Shown: positions 20,195 through 29,671 of the stretch, in pieces
How the letters are laid out: each line of letters begins with the position of its first letter
Numbering within the stretch: the first letter of the stretch is position 1
NCBI GenBank assembly: GCA_021820845.1
Contig: JAKADC010000006.1
Location: 1 to 64,000, forward strand
DNA: 64,000 bases
Direction of reading: 5' to 3'
From: Pseudomonadota bacterium
GTDB taxonomy: Bacteria > Pseudomonadota > Gammaproteobacteria > Burkholderiales > Thiobacillaceae
Made by a program: the position numbers and the translations under genes
The notes under the pieces: model-generated
What the model was told of the DNA's origin: nothing
Database searches by the model: none
Seen by the model: the letters and a program-made list of their open reading frames with translations, nothing else

Positions 20195-20608
20195 TCATTG
20201 GCCGGACGGACCGCCGGAGCAGGGCGGCAAGAACGCTTCGATCGCGGGAAAAAGCACGCGCTCCTCGAAACGCACGTGCGCCAGCAGCCAGCCGCCGAAA
20301 CTGCCCAGCGCCTCGATATCGTTCCGTTGCAGGTCGCCTAGAAGCGACCGCAGGCGCCGGTGGTCCTCCAGCGTGCGCTCGACCAGGGGTTGCGTTTTTT
20401 CGGTGCCCTGCAGCAGCGGCAGCACATCGCGTTCCTCGTCCTGGAAGTGCCTTTCGATTTCACCGGAAAGGTCCGCGGCGACGTGCTCGCAGGCTTCGCG
20501 CACCCGCGCCGGATCGCCCGACTGCGCGGCGCGCTCGCAGAATCTCGCCAGTGAAAGCGCAGCGTGATGCTCGCGGGACAAGGGTTGCAGGAATTCGCTT
20601 CGTTTCAT
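20195..20608 (-). CDS. Hemerythrin HHE-domain protein
   Basis: LSREHHAALSLARF, IERHFQDEERDVLPLL, LEDHRRLRSLL, HVRFEERVLFPAIE. Confidence 0.88.
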   Translation of the reverse strand: MKRSEFLQPLSREHHAALSLARFCERAAQSGDPARVREACEHVAADLSGEIERHFQDEERDVLPLLQGTEKTQPLVERTLEDHRRLRSLLGDLQRNDIEALGSFGGWLLAHVRFEERVLFPAIEAFLPPCSGGPSGQ

Positions 20609-20664
20609 TGGGATTCATCCCGCCCGCCGGCGGTGCGCCGGAGCGACGCGACTGATGGCGCCGG

Positions 20665-21774
20665 TCAACCCGGCGCGGACGCCGGGGCGTGCGATCGCCG
20701 GGTGCTCCGGAAACCGCGGATCACGCTGCTGACGGTGCTCGCGACGAAGAGTGCCAATGCGACGGCATTCAGCAGGCCGCCCAGCGCGCGCACGTCGGGC
20801 AGCGCCAGCGCGTCGCCTGCGAGACGCACCAGCAGCGAGGCGTGCAGCGCCAGCAGGGGCAAGTAAAACGTCCAGTGGTAAGGCATCTTGACCCGCATCA
20901 CGGACGGAAAGATCACCGCCGCATGGCCGAACACCATCGAGAACACGAAGCCGATGAGGACGGCGTGCAGGACTGCATCGTAGGCCAGTCCGGTCAGGCT
21001 CCCCGCAGCGAGCAGTGTGACGCTGCCGACGGCAAGCCAGGCGTAGCCGGAGAGCAGGCAGACGGCGATGAAGCGGGTCAGGCCGCGCCCCTTGACCGTG
21101 CGCCGCGCGATGTCCTGGCGCAGCAGCCACAGCGCCAGTCCGAGCAGTCCGGCGCCAAACAGGATGATGCCGACGGGGTCGCTGCTGAGGAAGCCGCCGG
21201 CCAGCAGCGTTGTGAGGATCACGCCGAACGCCAGCTTGGCGCCCGGCGAGGGCGGCAGGAGCCGGGACAGCTCCAGCCGTTCGCCGGCGATCGTCAGCAC
21301 CAGGAAATTCATCCACAGCGCCACCACCCCCTGCACGGGCGAGCCGGTCAGCCACATGATGTTGCCGGCCAGCCAACTCAACGCGCCGAGCGCCATGGTC
21401 GCCATGAACAGTTCGCGCTGGCGCAGCGTGATCATCGTCGTTCCGACGAGCAGCACCAGGCTGCCGAGCGCGATCGCCGCCGCGCCGGCCTGGACGGGGA
21501 GCCCGGCGAGGATCGCCGCGCCGCCGAGGCCGGTCAGCAGCGGCCCGGCATAGGCCCAGCGGCGGCCGATCGCGACCGCGCGTTCCAGTCCGATGACGGT
21601 TCCCAGAAAACCGGACACCATCAGGGGCCCGTGCAGAAGCATGACCTGCGCCGTCGCCGGCGGCACGTTCCAGCCGAGGCGCGCGAGACCGGCCAGGACG
21701 CCGACCAGGAGGGAGGCGAAGCCCAGCAGCAGGAGCGGCAGCCGGAACGGAACGCCGAGGTCGCCCGCGCGCAT
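20665..21774 (-). CDS. NnrS-like polytopic (about 12 TM) membrane protein
   Basis: MRAGDLGVPFRLPLLLLGFASLLVGVL...LLHGPLMVSGFLGTVIGLERAVA...HAVLIGFVFSMVFGHAAVIFPSVM; start 2 bp after the upstream stop. Confidence 0.65.
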   Translation of the reverse strand: MRAGDLGVPFRLPLLLLGFASLLVGVLAGLARLGWNVPPATAQVMLLHGPLMVSGFLGTVIGLERAVAIGRRWAYAGPLLTGLGGAAILAGLPVQAGAAAIALGSLVLLVGTTMITLRQRELFMATMALGALSWLAGNIMWLTGSPVQGVVALWMNFLVLTIAGERLELSRLLPPSPGAKLAFGVILTTLLAGGFLSSDPVGIILFGAGLLGLALWLLRQDIARRTVKGRGLTRFIAVCLLSGYAWLAVGSVTLLAAGSLTGLAYDAVLHAVLIGFVFSMVFGHAAVIFPSVMRVKMPYHWTFYLPLLALHASLLVRLAGDALALPDVRALGGLLNAVALALFVASTVSSVIRGFRSTRRSHAPASAPG

Positions 21775-21776
21775 GG

Positions 21777-22028
21777 TCAGGCGCAGCAGCCGGCGACGCG
21801 GCCGATCCGGACGCGCCACACGTCCGGGCCGCTTTCCAGGTATTCCCATTCGAACTCGCCGCCGTGTTCGGCCTGGAACTGGTAGTAGAGGGGCTTCGGA
21901 TCGTGGTCGTTCACCAGGAGCAGCGCCTCGCCGGGGAGCAGTTCCGTGAACGTGCCGAAAATCAGGGGGTGGCGGTCGCGCGGTACGATGTCGCGGACGT
22001 CGATGGTGCTTTTGATGCTTGCGGTCAT
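21777..22028 (-). CDS. DUF2249 domain protein
   Basis: DVRDIVPRDRHPLIFGTFTELLPGEALLLVNDHDPKPLYYQFQAEHGGEFEWEYLESGPDVWRVRIGR. Confidence 0.85.
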   Translation of the reverse strand: MTASIKSTIDVRDIVPRDRHPLIFGTFTELLPGEALLLVNDHDPKPLYYQFQAEHGGEFEWEYLESGPDVWRVRIGRVAGCCA

Positions 22029-22056
22029 GTCATGTCTCCAGTGAATGATGGCGGAT

Positions 22057-22377
22057 TCAATTCCAGCCGAAATGTGCGCGTGCGTGCTCGCTCATCTTTT
22101 CCGGGCTCCAGGGCGGATCCCAGACCAGGTTGAGTTCGATTTCGACCCCGGCGGGCGCGATCGCTTCGAGCGCCTGCTGCGCGTCGTCGAAGATCATCTC
22201 GCCCATGGGGCAGGCCGGCGTCGTCATGGTCAGGTCGACGTGCAGCTTGTCGGCCGAAACCTCCACGCCATACACCAGGCCAAGGTCGACGATGTTCATC
22301 CCGACTTCGGGGTCGATGACGTCATGCAACGCCTCGCGAACGTCGTCTGCGGTGATTGCGTCTTGTAGCCCGGCCAT
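22057..22377 (-). CDS. MIP18/DUF59 (PaaD/SufT-like) metal-sulfur assembly factor
   Basis: VREALHDVIDPEVGMNIVDLGLVYGVEV, LTMTTPACPMGEMI, LNLVWDPPWSPEKMSEHARAHFGWN; ATG 22377 preferred over TTG 22389. Confidence 0.88.
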   Translation of the reverse strand: MAGLQDAITADDVREALHDVIDPEVGMNIVDLGLVYGVEVSADKLHVDLTMTTPACPMGEMIFDDAQQALEAIAPAGVEIELNLVWDPPWSPEKMSEHARAHFGWN

Positions 22378-22391
22378 TGCACGCCCCAAAT

Positions 22392-22414
22392 AAGATACAC
22401 GTGAAATACATCTT
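22392..22414 (-). promoter_or_regulatory. NsrR-like operator
   Basis: AAGATACACGT-G-AAATACATCTT (11-1-11); the reverse-strand half AAGATGTATTT exactly matches the NsrR half-site consensus AAGATGYATTT; 15 bp upstream of the DUF59 ATG. Confidence 0.78.
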
Positions 22415-22657
22415 TAATCTAGCCGCGTCGAAAGAAAAAAGCAATATCGGCGGCATTCTTTTCCGGGCCGCGCGTATCCTCCTCGTGCGGCGGGGACGAG
22501 CGCGCCGTTCGGCGCCTCGCCGAGGGTTTATGGCACGTCGAATCTAAGGGACAATGGCGGTTTTGATGCGTTCGCCTTCCGGCCCGCGCTGCGGCGGCGC
22601 GAAGGAACGTGCGAGGTTCACCCTCGCGGCCTGGCATAACCCGAGGATCACGACGAC

Positions 22658-23227
22658 ATGCTGCTGATGATCGACAACTACGACAGCTTCACCTACAACC
22701 TCGTGCAGTATTTCGGCGAGCTGGGCGAGGACGTCAAGGTCGTCCGCAACGACGAGATCGACCTCGCCGCCATTGCCGCGCTGAAACCCGATCACATCGT
22801 CGTGTCGCCCGGCCCGTGCACGCCGAACGAGGCAGGGGTGTCGGTTCCGCTCATCAGGGAATTCGCCGGCAGGATTCCCATCCTCGGCGTCTGCCTCGGC
22901 CACCAGAGCATCGGCCAGGCCTTCGGCGGCAAAATCGTCCGTGCGAAGGAATTGATGCACGGCAAGACCTCGATGATCCACCATCTGGATGCGGGCGTGT
23001 TCAAGGGGCTACCCAACCCCTTCCGCGCCACCCGCTACCACTCGCTCGTGATCGAGCGCGAGTCGCTGCCGGATTGCCTGGAAATCACCGCCTGGACCGA
23101 CGACGGCGAAATCATGGGCGTGCGCCACAAGACGCTCGCGGTCGAGGGCGTGCAGTTCCACCCCGAATCCATCCTCACCGAGCATGGCCACGCCATGCTG
23201 GCGAACTTTTTGCGGGGAACCCGATGA
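22658..23227 (+). CDS. trpG: Anthranilate/aminodeoxychorismate synthase glutamine amidotransferase
   Basis: [72 protein letters not shown]. Confidence 0.95.
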   Translation: MLLMIDNYDSFTYNLVQYFGELGEDVKVVRNDEIDLAAIAALKPDHIVVSPGPCTPNEAGVSVPLIREFAGRIPILGVCLGHQSIGQAFGGKIVRAKELMHGKTSMIHHLDAGVFKGLPNPFRATRYHSLVIERESLPDCLEITAWTDDGEIMGVRHKTLAVEGVQFHPESILTEHGHAMLANFLRGTR

Positions 23228-24255
23228 TCACGCCGCAACAGGCGCTCGCCCGGCTGGTCGAGCAGCGCGAAATCTTCCACGACGAAATGCTGTCGCTGAT
23301 GCGCCAGATCATGCGCGGCGAACTCACGCCGGTGCAGATCGCCGGCATCATCGCCGGCCTCAGGGTGAAGAAGGAAACCGTCGGCGAGATCGCCGCCGCG
23401 GCGCAGGTGATGCGCGAATTCGCGGCCCGGGTGCCGGCGCAGAACCAGGCGCACCTCGTCGATACTTGCGGCACCGGCGGCGACGCCGCGCACACCTTCA
23501 ACATTTCCACGGCCTCGGCCTTCGTCGCCGTCGCGGCGGGCGCGCGCGTCGCCAAGCACGGCGGGCGCTCGGTCTCCTCGACGAGCGGCAGCGCCGACGT
23601 GCTCGAGGCGCTCGGCGTGAACCTCGATCTCACGCCGGAGCAGGTGGCGGAGAGCATCGACGCGATCGGCATCGGTTTCATGTTCGCGCCGAAATTCCAC
23701 GGCGCGATGAAGCACGCCGCGCCGGTCCGCAGCGAGCTGGGCGTGCGCACGATCTTCAACATCCTGGGCCCGCTCACCAATCCGGCCGGGGCGCCGCACC
23801 AGCTTCTGGGGGTGTTCCATCCCGATCTGGTCGGCATTCTGGTGCGCGTCCTGCATCGCCTCGGCAGCCGCCACGTCATGGTGGTGCACGGCTCGGACGG
23901 CATGGACGAGATCACGCTCGCCGGCGAGACGATGGTCGGCGAACTCAAGGACGGCGAGGTCAGCGAATACACGATCCATCCGCGCGAGTTCGGGCTGCAA
24001 ACCTGCAGCAACGAGGCGCTCAAGGTCTGGGACGCGACCCAGGCGAAGGACATGCTGCTGTCCGTGCTCGACGACCTGCCCGGTCCGGCGCGCGACATCG
24101 TGCTGCTCAACGCAGGCGCCGCGATCTACGTGGCGGACTGCGCCGACACGCTGGGCGAGGGGATCGAGCGCGCGCGGGCAGCGATCGCGAGCGGCGCCGC
24201 GCGCGAGAAGCTGAAGCAGCTGGTGGCGTTTTCCCAGCGCGGCGCGGGGGCTTGA
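23224..24255 (+). CDS. trpD: Anthranilate phosphoribosyltransferase
   Basis: [73 protein letters not shown]. Confidence 0.96.
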   Translation: MITPQQALARLVEQREIFHDEMLSLMRQIMRGELTPVQIAGIIAGLRVKKETVGEIAAAAQVMREFAARVPAQNQAHLVDTCGTGGDAAHTFNISTASAFVAVAAGARVAKHGGRSVSSTSGSADVLEALGVNLDLTPEQVAESIDAIGIGFMFAPKFHGAMKHAAPVRSELGVRTIFNILGPLTNPAGAPHQLLGVFHPDLVGILVRVLHRLGSRHVMVVHGSDGMDEITLAGETMVGELKDGEVSEYTIHPREFGLQTCSNEALKVWDATQAKDMLLSVLDDLPGPARDIVLLNAGAAIYVADCADTLGEGIERARAAIASGAAREKLKQLVAFSQRGAGA

Positions 24256-24260
24256 GCACG

Positions 24261-25076
24261 ATGTCCGACATCCTCGAAAAGATCCTCGCCACCAAGCGCG
24301 ACGAAATCGCCAGGGCGGTCGCCGCCGTGCCGCTGGCCGAGATGCGGGCACGCGCGGAAGCAGCCGCGCCGCCGCGTGATTTCGTCGGCGCCCTGCGCGC
24401 GAAGATCGCCGTCGGCCGGCCGGCGGTGATCGCCGAAATCAAGAAGGCGAGTCCGTCCAAGGGGGTGATCCGTCCCGATTTCCGTCCCGCCGAGATCGCG
24501 GCGAGCTACGAAGCCGGCGGCGCGGCGTGCCTGTCGGTGCTGACCGACCGCGATTATTTCCAGGGCTGCCCGGAATACCTACAGGCGGCGCGCGCGGCGT
24601 GCCGGCTGCCGGTGCTGCGCAAGGACTTCATCGTCGACCCGTATCAGGTCTACGAGGCGCGTGCGATGGGCGCCGATTGCATCCTGCTGATCGTCGCCGC
24701 GCTCGAACTGCCGGCGATGCAGGCGCTGGAGGTGCTGGCGCACGAGCTGGGGATGGCGGTGCTGGTCGAGTCGCACGACGCCGCGGAGCTCGACGCCGCG
24801 CTGACGCTGAAGACGCCCTTGCAGGGCATCAACAACCGCAACCTGCGCAGCTTCGAGGTGAGCCTCGACACGACGCTGTCGCTGCTGCCGAAGATCGGCA
24901 ATGACCGCATCGTCATCACCGAATCCGGCATCCTCGCGCCGGCCGACGTGGCCAGGATGCGCAGCCACGCCGTCAACGCTTTCCTGGTCGGCGAAGCCTT
25001 CATGCGCGCCCCTGACCCCGGAGTCGAACTGGCCAGGTTGTTTGCCGTGCAAAGGGGGCAGCTTGCGCAGGACTGA
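24261..25076 (+). CDS. trpC: Indole-3-glycerol phosphate synthase (3' end probably recombinant)
   Basis: [85 protein letters not shown]-terminus ...[20 protein letters not shown] differs from the duplicated 3' fragment near 30.8 kb. Confidence 0.94.
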   Translation: MSDILEKILATKRDEIARAVAAVPLAEMRARAEAAAPPRDFVGALRAKIAVGRPAVIAEIKKASPSKGVIRPDFRPAEIAASYEAGGAACLSVLTDRDYFQGCPEYLQAARAACRLPVLRKDFIVDPYQVYEARAMGADCILLIVAALELPAMQALEVLAHELGMAVLVESHDAAELDAALTLKTPLQGINNRNLRSFEVSLDTTLSLLPKIGNDRIVITESGILAPADVARMRSHAVNAFLVGEAFMRAPDPGVELARLFAVQRGQLAQD

Positions 25077-25407
25077 CCCGCGAGCAGCGGCTTTGGCGCT
25101 CGCGCTGATTGCGCCGGGGGTTGGCGCCGACGAAACGGGTGTGCGAGAGGCCACATTCAGCCTGTATGCACCTCAGGCGAAATCGGTCGAAATCATCGGC
25201 GATTTTAACCAATGGCAAAGAGGGATCACGCCCTTGGCCGGTCCGGACAAAGCGGGCTGGTGGCGGATCAGGCTGACGTTTCCGGGTCCCGGGAGCCGCA
25301 TCGAATACGTTTACTGGGTGAATAACGCTTACCGGCAGGTTGACCCGGAACAACCCGTTGTTCCGGATGGGTTTTCTGGTGCAAACAATGTCCTTGTCCT
25401 CCCATAG
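25063..25407 (+). CDS. Exported CBM48/glycogen-binding-like domain protein
   Basis: TTG start with ggggg SD inside the trpC 3' end; short signal peptide then [65 protein letters not shown]. Confidence 0.65.
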   Translation: MRRTDPRAAALALALIAPGVGADETGVREATFSLYAPQAKSVEIIGDFNQWQRGITPLAGPDKAGWWRIRLTFPGPGSRIEYVYWVNNAYRQVDPEQPVVPDGFSGANNVLVLP

Positions 25408-25428
25408 TCCACATCCGGTTCCACGAAG

Positions 25429-25456
25429 TGTAACTTCTTTGGCTCACGCCTCGTCT
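25429..25456 (+). promoter_or_regulatory. Candidate ECF promoter P1 (upstream of the ECF sigma gene)
   Basis: TGTAAC (25429-25434) - 17 nt - CGTCT (25452-25456). Confidence 0.75.
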
Positions 25457-25511
25457 CAAGGGAAAATTAAACCAAGCCTTGATTAAGGCTATGTGAGAGG
25501 GATGGCGTGTG

Positions 25512-26060
25512 ATGTCCGAAGACAAGGCGCTGATCGATGCCTGCCTGGCGGGACGCTTGGAAGCCTATGAGGCCCTGGTTAGACGTCATCAACAGAAGGT
25601 GTTTAACGTGCTGTATCGGTTTCTCGGCAATTACGAGGCGAGCCAGGACCTCAGTCAGGAAACCTTCCTTTCCGCCTACCAGAAGCTTGGCACGTTTGGC
25701 GGGAAAAGTGCGCTTTCCACCTGGCTGTGCCAGATCGCGCTCAACAAGGCGCGCGACATGCTGCGCAGCAATGGCGTCAACTCGCTCTGCGAGGATGTGG
25801 AGGATCATGGCGACACGCTGGTCGCGGCTGACACGACGCGGCCCGATCGTCGGGCGGAACAGGGGCAGGCGCGGGAGCGTATCCAAGGGATACTCAACCG
25901 CATGCCCCCACATTACCGGGAGGTTTTGATATTGAAGCATCTGGAAGAGCACAGCAACGAGGAGATCGCCGCCATGCTCGACGAGACCGTGGACAACGTG
26001 AAGGTGAGGACGTTTCGCGCGCGCCAGATGTTCAAGCAATTATTTGGAGAGTTGTCATGA
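25512..26060 (+). CDS. ECF-type RNA polymerase sigma factor
   Basis: Region 2 VFNVLYRFLGNYEASQDLSQETFLSAYQKLGTFGGKSALSTWLCQIALNKARDMLR; region 4 NRMPPHYREVLILKHLEEHSNEEIAAMLDETVDNVKVRTFRARQMF. Confidence 0.93.
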   Translation: MSEDKALIDACLAGRLEAYEALVRRHQQKVFNVLYRFLGNYEASQDLSQETFLSAYQKLGTFGGKSALSTWLCQIALNKARDMLRSNGVNSLCEDVEDHGDTLVAADTTRPDRRAEQGQARERIQGILNRMPPHYREVLILKHLEEHSNEEIAAMLDETVDNVKVRTFRARQMFKQLFGELS

Positions 26061-26728
26061 ACGCATTGCAATTCGACGAAGCCTGGCAGCGTTGTCTGGA
26101 TCGGGAAATGGGCCGATCCGAAGAAACCGTTTTTCTCGCTCGCCTGAGCGAGGCCGAGCGCCTGGAACTGTTCGCCACCCGCGCGGCGCTGGGTGAGCTG
26201 GAATGCCTGCCGCGCATTTCCGCTCCGGCCGATCTCGCGGCCAGGGTCATGGTGGCAATCAGCCCCAAAAAGCAAAGCGCTTTCACCCGCTTGCGCCGCT
26301 GGCTGGAGTCCCGTCCCATGCTGGGGTGGGAATTCGGCGGCGCGGCGCTGGCGGCCTCGGTGCTGTTCGTTACGCTGGCGCCCCAGTTCATGACGCTCCC
26401 GGCCGGCGGTTCGCCGCACGCGTCGCCCTCTCTGATGCCGGTCTCGCATGCGCCCGGCGGCAACGGCGGCGCATTGCAGTTCAGCCTGTACGCGCCCCAA
26501 GCCCGCAGCGTGGCGCTGATTGGCGATTTCAATGGCTGGGGCAGCACGGCTGAAATCAAGCTGAAGCCTGCCGCCAACGGCATGTGGAGCGTGGCCGTGC
26601 CCTTGCCCGCCGGCTCTTACCAGTACGCCTTTCTGCTTGACGACCGGCGCTGGGTAACCGATCCGCGCGCCGAACGGCGTGTGAACGACGATTTCGGCAG
26701 GCAGAACGCGGTTGTCACCATTATCTAG
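26057..26728 (+). CDS. Anti-sigma-like membrane protein with C-terminal CBM48/glycogen-binding-like domain
   Basis: ATGA overlap with the sigma gene; cytosolic N-terminus (EETVFLARLSEAERLELFATRAALGELECL), TM FGGAALAASVLFVTLAP, then [62 protein letters not shown]. Confidence 0.75.
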   Translation: MNALQFDEAWQRCLDREMGRSEETVFLARLSEAERLELFATRAALGELECLPRISAPADLAARVMVAISPKKQSAFTRLRRWLESRPMLGWEFGGAALAASVLFVTLAPQFMTLPAGGSPHASPSLMPVSHAPGGNGGALQFSLYAPQARSVALIGDFNGWGSTAEIKLKPAANGMWSVAVPLPAGSYQYAFLLDDRRWVTDPRAERRVNDDFGRQNAVVTII

Positions 26729-26733
26729 GACAC

Positions 26734-27687
26734 ATGATCATGATCCTCTCTCGCTTTTTCATTCTGCTGTCCGGCCTGTTGTTGGCAGTGGGTGCGCGCG
26801 CAGAGCTCCCCGCACCACTGGAGCAGGCCGCAGCCCAGGTCGCCAGCGTGCCGACCCAACGCCAGGCCTTGGTTGCCGACCTGGAAGGCGCCCTGAAGTC
26901 GGGCGTGGCGGAACAGGATTTGCAGTCGGTGATGCGGCTGGCCGCGGCGCAGAAATATTCCGCCGCCCATGCCGCGGCTTTCGTCCGGCAACTCGCTGCT
27001 GTGCGCCGGGATGACCTGCCTGCCGCGCTGGTGCGCGACAAGATACTGGAAGGCATGGCCAAGAAAGTACCAGCCGAGTCTATCCTGCTGGTGACGTCCC
27101 AGTGGCAGGGCGCCCTGAAGGACGCCGCTTCGGTCGTGCGGACAATGGAAGGGCGTGGCCTCGAATATGGCAAGGCCGGAGAACGCGAGACGCTGATCAA
27201 CCTGGGTGCCGGTCTGCGGCAGCGCTACGGCGCAAAGGACGCACTCCCCAGCCTGGCGAAATCCGCGGAGAAGGGCGGCCGGATGGCGTCCGGCGCCGAG
27301 AACCTGATCGCTGCCGGGAATCTGGCCGAGCTGTTGTTCCTGCACAACGCCACCGCGGCGCAAGCACTGGAATTGCCCATGTCGAGCCTGAGGGCAGCTT
27401 ATACTCCGGCGCAGATTCAGGCGCTGCAGCGCAGCGTGCTGGACCAGTTGCGCCAAGGCGTGGCGCCTGTCGACGTCGTTGCGGGCGTGCGGCGCCGATT
27501 CGATTCCAAAACAGACACCACTCCGCCGGCACAATCGACGTTTTCCAACCCTGGCCAGGCACCCGGAGGGGCATGGCCGGGCGGTGCGCCGGGTGGGGGC
27601 TTCCCGGGTGGGGGCGGTGCGCCGGGTGGCATGCCGGGCGGCGGGTTTCCCGGCGGTGGTTCTCCCAGAGGTGGAGGTGGCTATTGA
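26734..27687 (+). CDS. Exported helical protein with Gly/Pro-rich C-terminal tail
   Basis: Signal peptide LLSGLLLAVGARAELP; C-terminal PGGAWPGGAPGGGFPGGGGAPGGMPGGGFPGGGSPRGGGGY. Confidence 0.75.
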   Translation: MIMILSRFFILLSGLLLAVGARAELPAPLEQAAAQVASVPTQRQALVADLEGALKSGVAEQDLQSVMRLAAAQKYSAAHAAAFVRQLAAVRRDDLPAALVRDKILEGMAKKVPAESILLVTSQWQGALKDAASVVRTMEGRGLEYGKAGERETLINLGAGLRQRYGAKDALPSLAKSAEKGGRMASGAENLIAAGNLAELLFLHNATAAQALELPMSSLRAAYTPAQIQALQRSVLDQLRQGVAPVDVVAGVRRRFDSKTDTTPPAQSTFSNPGQAPGGAWPGGAPGGGFPGGGGAPGGMPGGGFPGGGSPRGGGGY

Positions 27688-27803
27688 ACTTTATGCCTAG
27701 TGCGTGGGAGGTAGGGAGTAGGCTTGCATTGCTTTGTTGTGAAAAATTTTTGAATGGCATGGCCATTATTACCTGAAACAACCCTAAAGAAAGGATGTAC
27801 CAA

Positions 27804-28595
27804 ATGGGCTTTAACACTTCTTCCTGTTTTTACGCCGCGAGCACCGCCATGCTCACGGCGCTCGCCCTGACTGCTCCGGCGCAAGCCGACGTCACCCTGA
27901 ATGCGGGCGCCAGGCTGACGCATGAAACCAACGTCAACGGTTCGCCCGACACGCCGACCAAGGCAAATCAGGAAAGCGATACCTATCTGACGCTGAACGC
28001 CTCCGCGGTTTACTACACGCCGCTCGACACCGCGAAAACCCGCTATTTCATCGGCCAGATCGGTGCGCTCTCTTCCGCCTACGATAAATTCGATAACCTC
28101 GATAACACCATGCTGGTGGCGAGCGGGGGGCTCTATCAACAGCTTTCCTCCTCTTGGTCGGGGCAGGTCACCGGCCGCGGGTTCACACGCGATACCCAGC
28201 AGAGCGCGCGCGACGCCAACGGTTTTGGCGCGACTCTTGAGATCAAGAATCAGTTGAGCCAGAGCGTTTGGATCAAGGCGATCGCCGACTACGAGGACAG
28301 CACCGCCAATCTTGATGCCTTCAGCTACACCGGTAAAACCTACGGCGTGAATCTGGGCTATCTGCCGCTTCAGAATACCCTCCTCAACCTCGGCTACAGC
28401 CACGCCACGCGCGACTTCGAGACTGCCTCGGCTTTCAACACCACCACGCAAACGCTGTTCGCCGACGTGACGCAACGGCTGGCGAAAAACTGGTATCTGA
28501 ACGGCGGCTACGCCTATCAGGACTATGGTTCGAACATCGCAGGAACAGGCTACACCAATCACATTGTGTCGCTTGGCCTGAACTTCAGCTACTGA
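27804..28595 (+). CDS. Outer-membrane beta-barrel protein
   Basis: Signal peptide LTAPAQADVTLNAG; alternating beta-strand pattern; terminal SLGLNFSY aromatic C-terminus. Confidence 0.75.
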   Translation: MGFNTSSCFYAASTAMLTALALTAPAQADVTLNAGARLTHETNVNGSPDTPTKANQESDTYLTLNASAVYYTPLDTAKTRYFIGQIGALSSAYDKFDNLDNTMLVASGGLYQQLSSSWSGQVTGRGFTRDTQQSARDANGFGATLEIKNQLSQSVWIKAIADYEDSTANLDAFSYTGKTYGVNLGYLPLQNTLLNLGYSHATRDFETASAFNTTTQTLFADVTQRLAKNWYLNGGYAYQDYGSNIAGTGYTNHIVSLGLNFSY

Positions 28596-28602
28596 ATCGC
28601 CG

Positions 28603-28630
28603 TGTAACTTAAGCGATACCATCACCGTCT
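28603..28630 (+). promoter_or_regulatory. Candidate ECF promoter P2
   Basis: TGTAAC (28603-28608) - 17 nt - CGTCT (28626-28630). Confidence 0.75.
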
Positions 28631-28697
28631 AAACCTGTAGGAAATGGATTTCGTTTCCCGCGATCAAGGCTTGACCCCAATGACTAAGGAGATTGAA

Positions 28698-29009
28698 ATG
28701 AACATCAAATACGTAATATCGACAGCGGCATGCGCCGTGTTTTTTGCCGGCACCGCCGTGGCAGCCGATCAGGCTGAGCGCGAGCCGGTTGTCGGCTTCG
28801 GCAGCGGAACCGGCATGGGCGCGGGCGGCGCCGCCGGCAGTGCCAGCAGCATGGCCGATGGCTTCGGTGCCCAAATCCAGGCCAGCGGCGCGGGCAGCCA
28901 GAGCTTCGGCGGCGGCTTCAATCAGCAGCAAACCGTGGGCTCCGGCCCGCTTTCGTCGAATCCTTCGACGACGTCAGGTTCCGGGCCGACCTTGACCAAC
29001 CCATACTGA
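28698..29009 (+). CDS. Exported Gly/Ser-rich low-complexity protein
   Basis: MNIKYVISTAACAVFFAGTAVAADQAE signal peptide; GFGSGTGMGAGGAAGSASSMADGFGAQIQASGAGSQSFGGGF. Confidence 0.7.
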   Translation: MNIKYVISTAACAVFFAGTAVAADQAEREPVVGFGSGTGMGAGGAAGSASSMADGFGAQIQASGAGSQSFGGGFNQQQTVGSGPLSSNPSTTSGSGPTLTNPY

Positions 29010-29027
29010 AAACGCAATAGCGCGCGG

Positions 29028-29062
29028 GCCCTTGCCGCAAATGTGGCAAGGGCTTTTTTTTT
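29028..29062 (+). terminator. Rho-independent terminator
   Basis: GCCCTTGCC-gcaaatgt-GGCAAGGGC followed by a long T run. Confidence 0.88.
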
Positions 29063-29073
29063 GGAACTTCCAG

Positions 29074-29101
29074 CGTAACTTTCCCGAGCAATGTCTCGTC
29101 T
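29074..29101 (+). promoter_or_regulatory. Candidate ECF promoter P3
   Basis: CGTAAC (29074-29079) - 17 nt - CGTCT (29097-29101). Confidence 0.68.
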
Positions 29102-29130
29102 CAGGAATTTTTCCTTGCTGGATTTTTCGA

Positions 29131-29535
29131 ATGGTCGAAAATCATTCATGTGCGGTTGCAATGTTGATTGCGCAGCTCACATTCCGTGGAATGCCGCTTG
29201 CTCAAGGGATGAGGCTAGCCACGCTGATCCGCCTGCATGGGGTGCAGGACAGCGAAGTGCACAGCCTGCTCAACGCTGCCAGGGACCTCCCGATTTCCGA
29301 TCCCCCGGAAAAACCGATATGCCTTGGCAAGCACACATTTCCCAGTGCGGGTGAAATGGCTAGCCATCTCATCACGTTTGGGCTTTCCCAAAAACTCGGC
29401 GTCGAAAAAATAGGCATGCTCATCTGCATTGCAGGGTGGATGCTCCGCGCAGAGCTTGAGCCGAAGCAGACCGTCCGCATTATGGGTGATGCAATCCAGT
29501 CAGCAGTGCTCAAAGCGAACTCCACGCACAGCTAA
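29131..29535 (+). CDS. Hypothetical protein, candidate ECF-regulon member
   Basis: Downstream of P3; MVENHSCAVAMLIAQLTFRGMPLAQGMRLATLIRLHGVQDSEVHSLLNAARDLP...; start chosen just after the putative promoter; SD weak. Confidence 0.5.
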   Translation: MVENHSCAVAMLIAQLTFRGMPLAQGMRLATLIRLHGVQDSEVHSLLNAARDLPISDPPEKPICLGKHTFPSAGEMASHLITFGLSQKLGVEKIGMLICIAGWMLRAELEPKQTVRIMGDAIQSAVLKANSTHS

Positions 29536-29671
29536 CGGGCGTCAGGACAAAGGCGGCTGCATCTCTCCCTACCCTGGACGCGCCGCAATAATGAACCGGA
29601 AGTTCCCGGCATGCCAATCGTCCCTGCGAGGATAGGTTTTCCGCAATTTTGCAGGATTTTGGATAGGGCGC

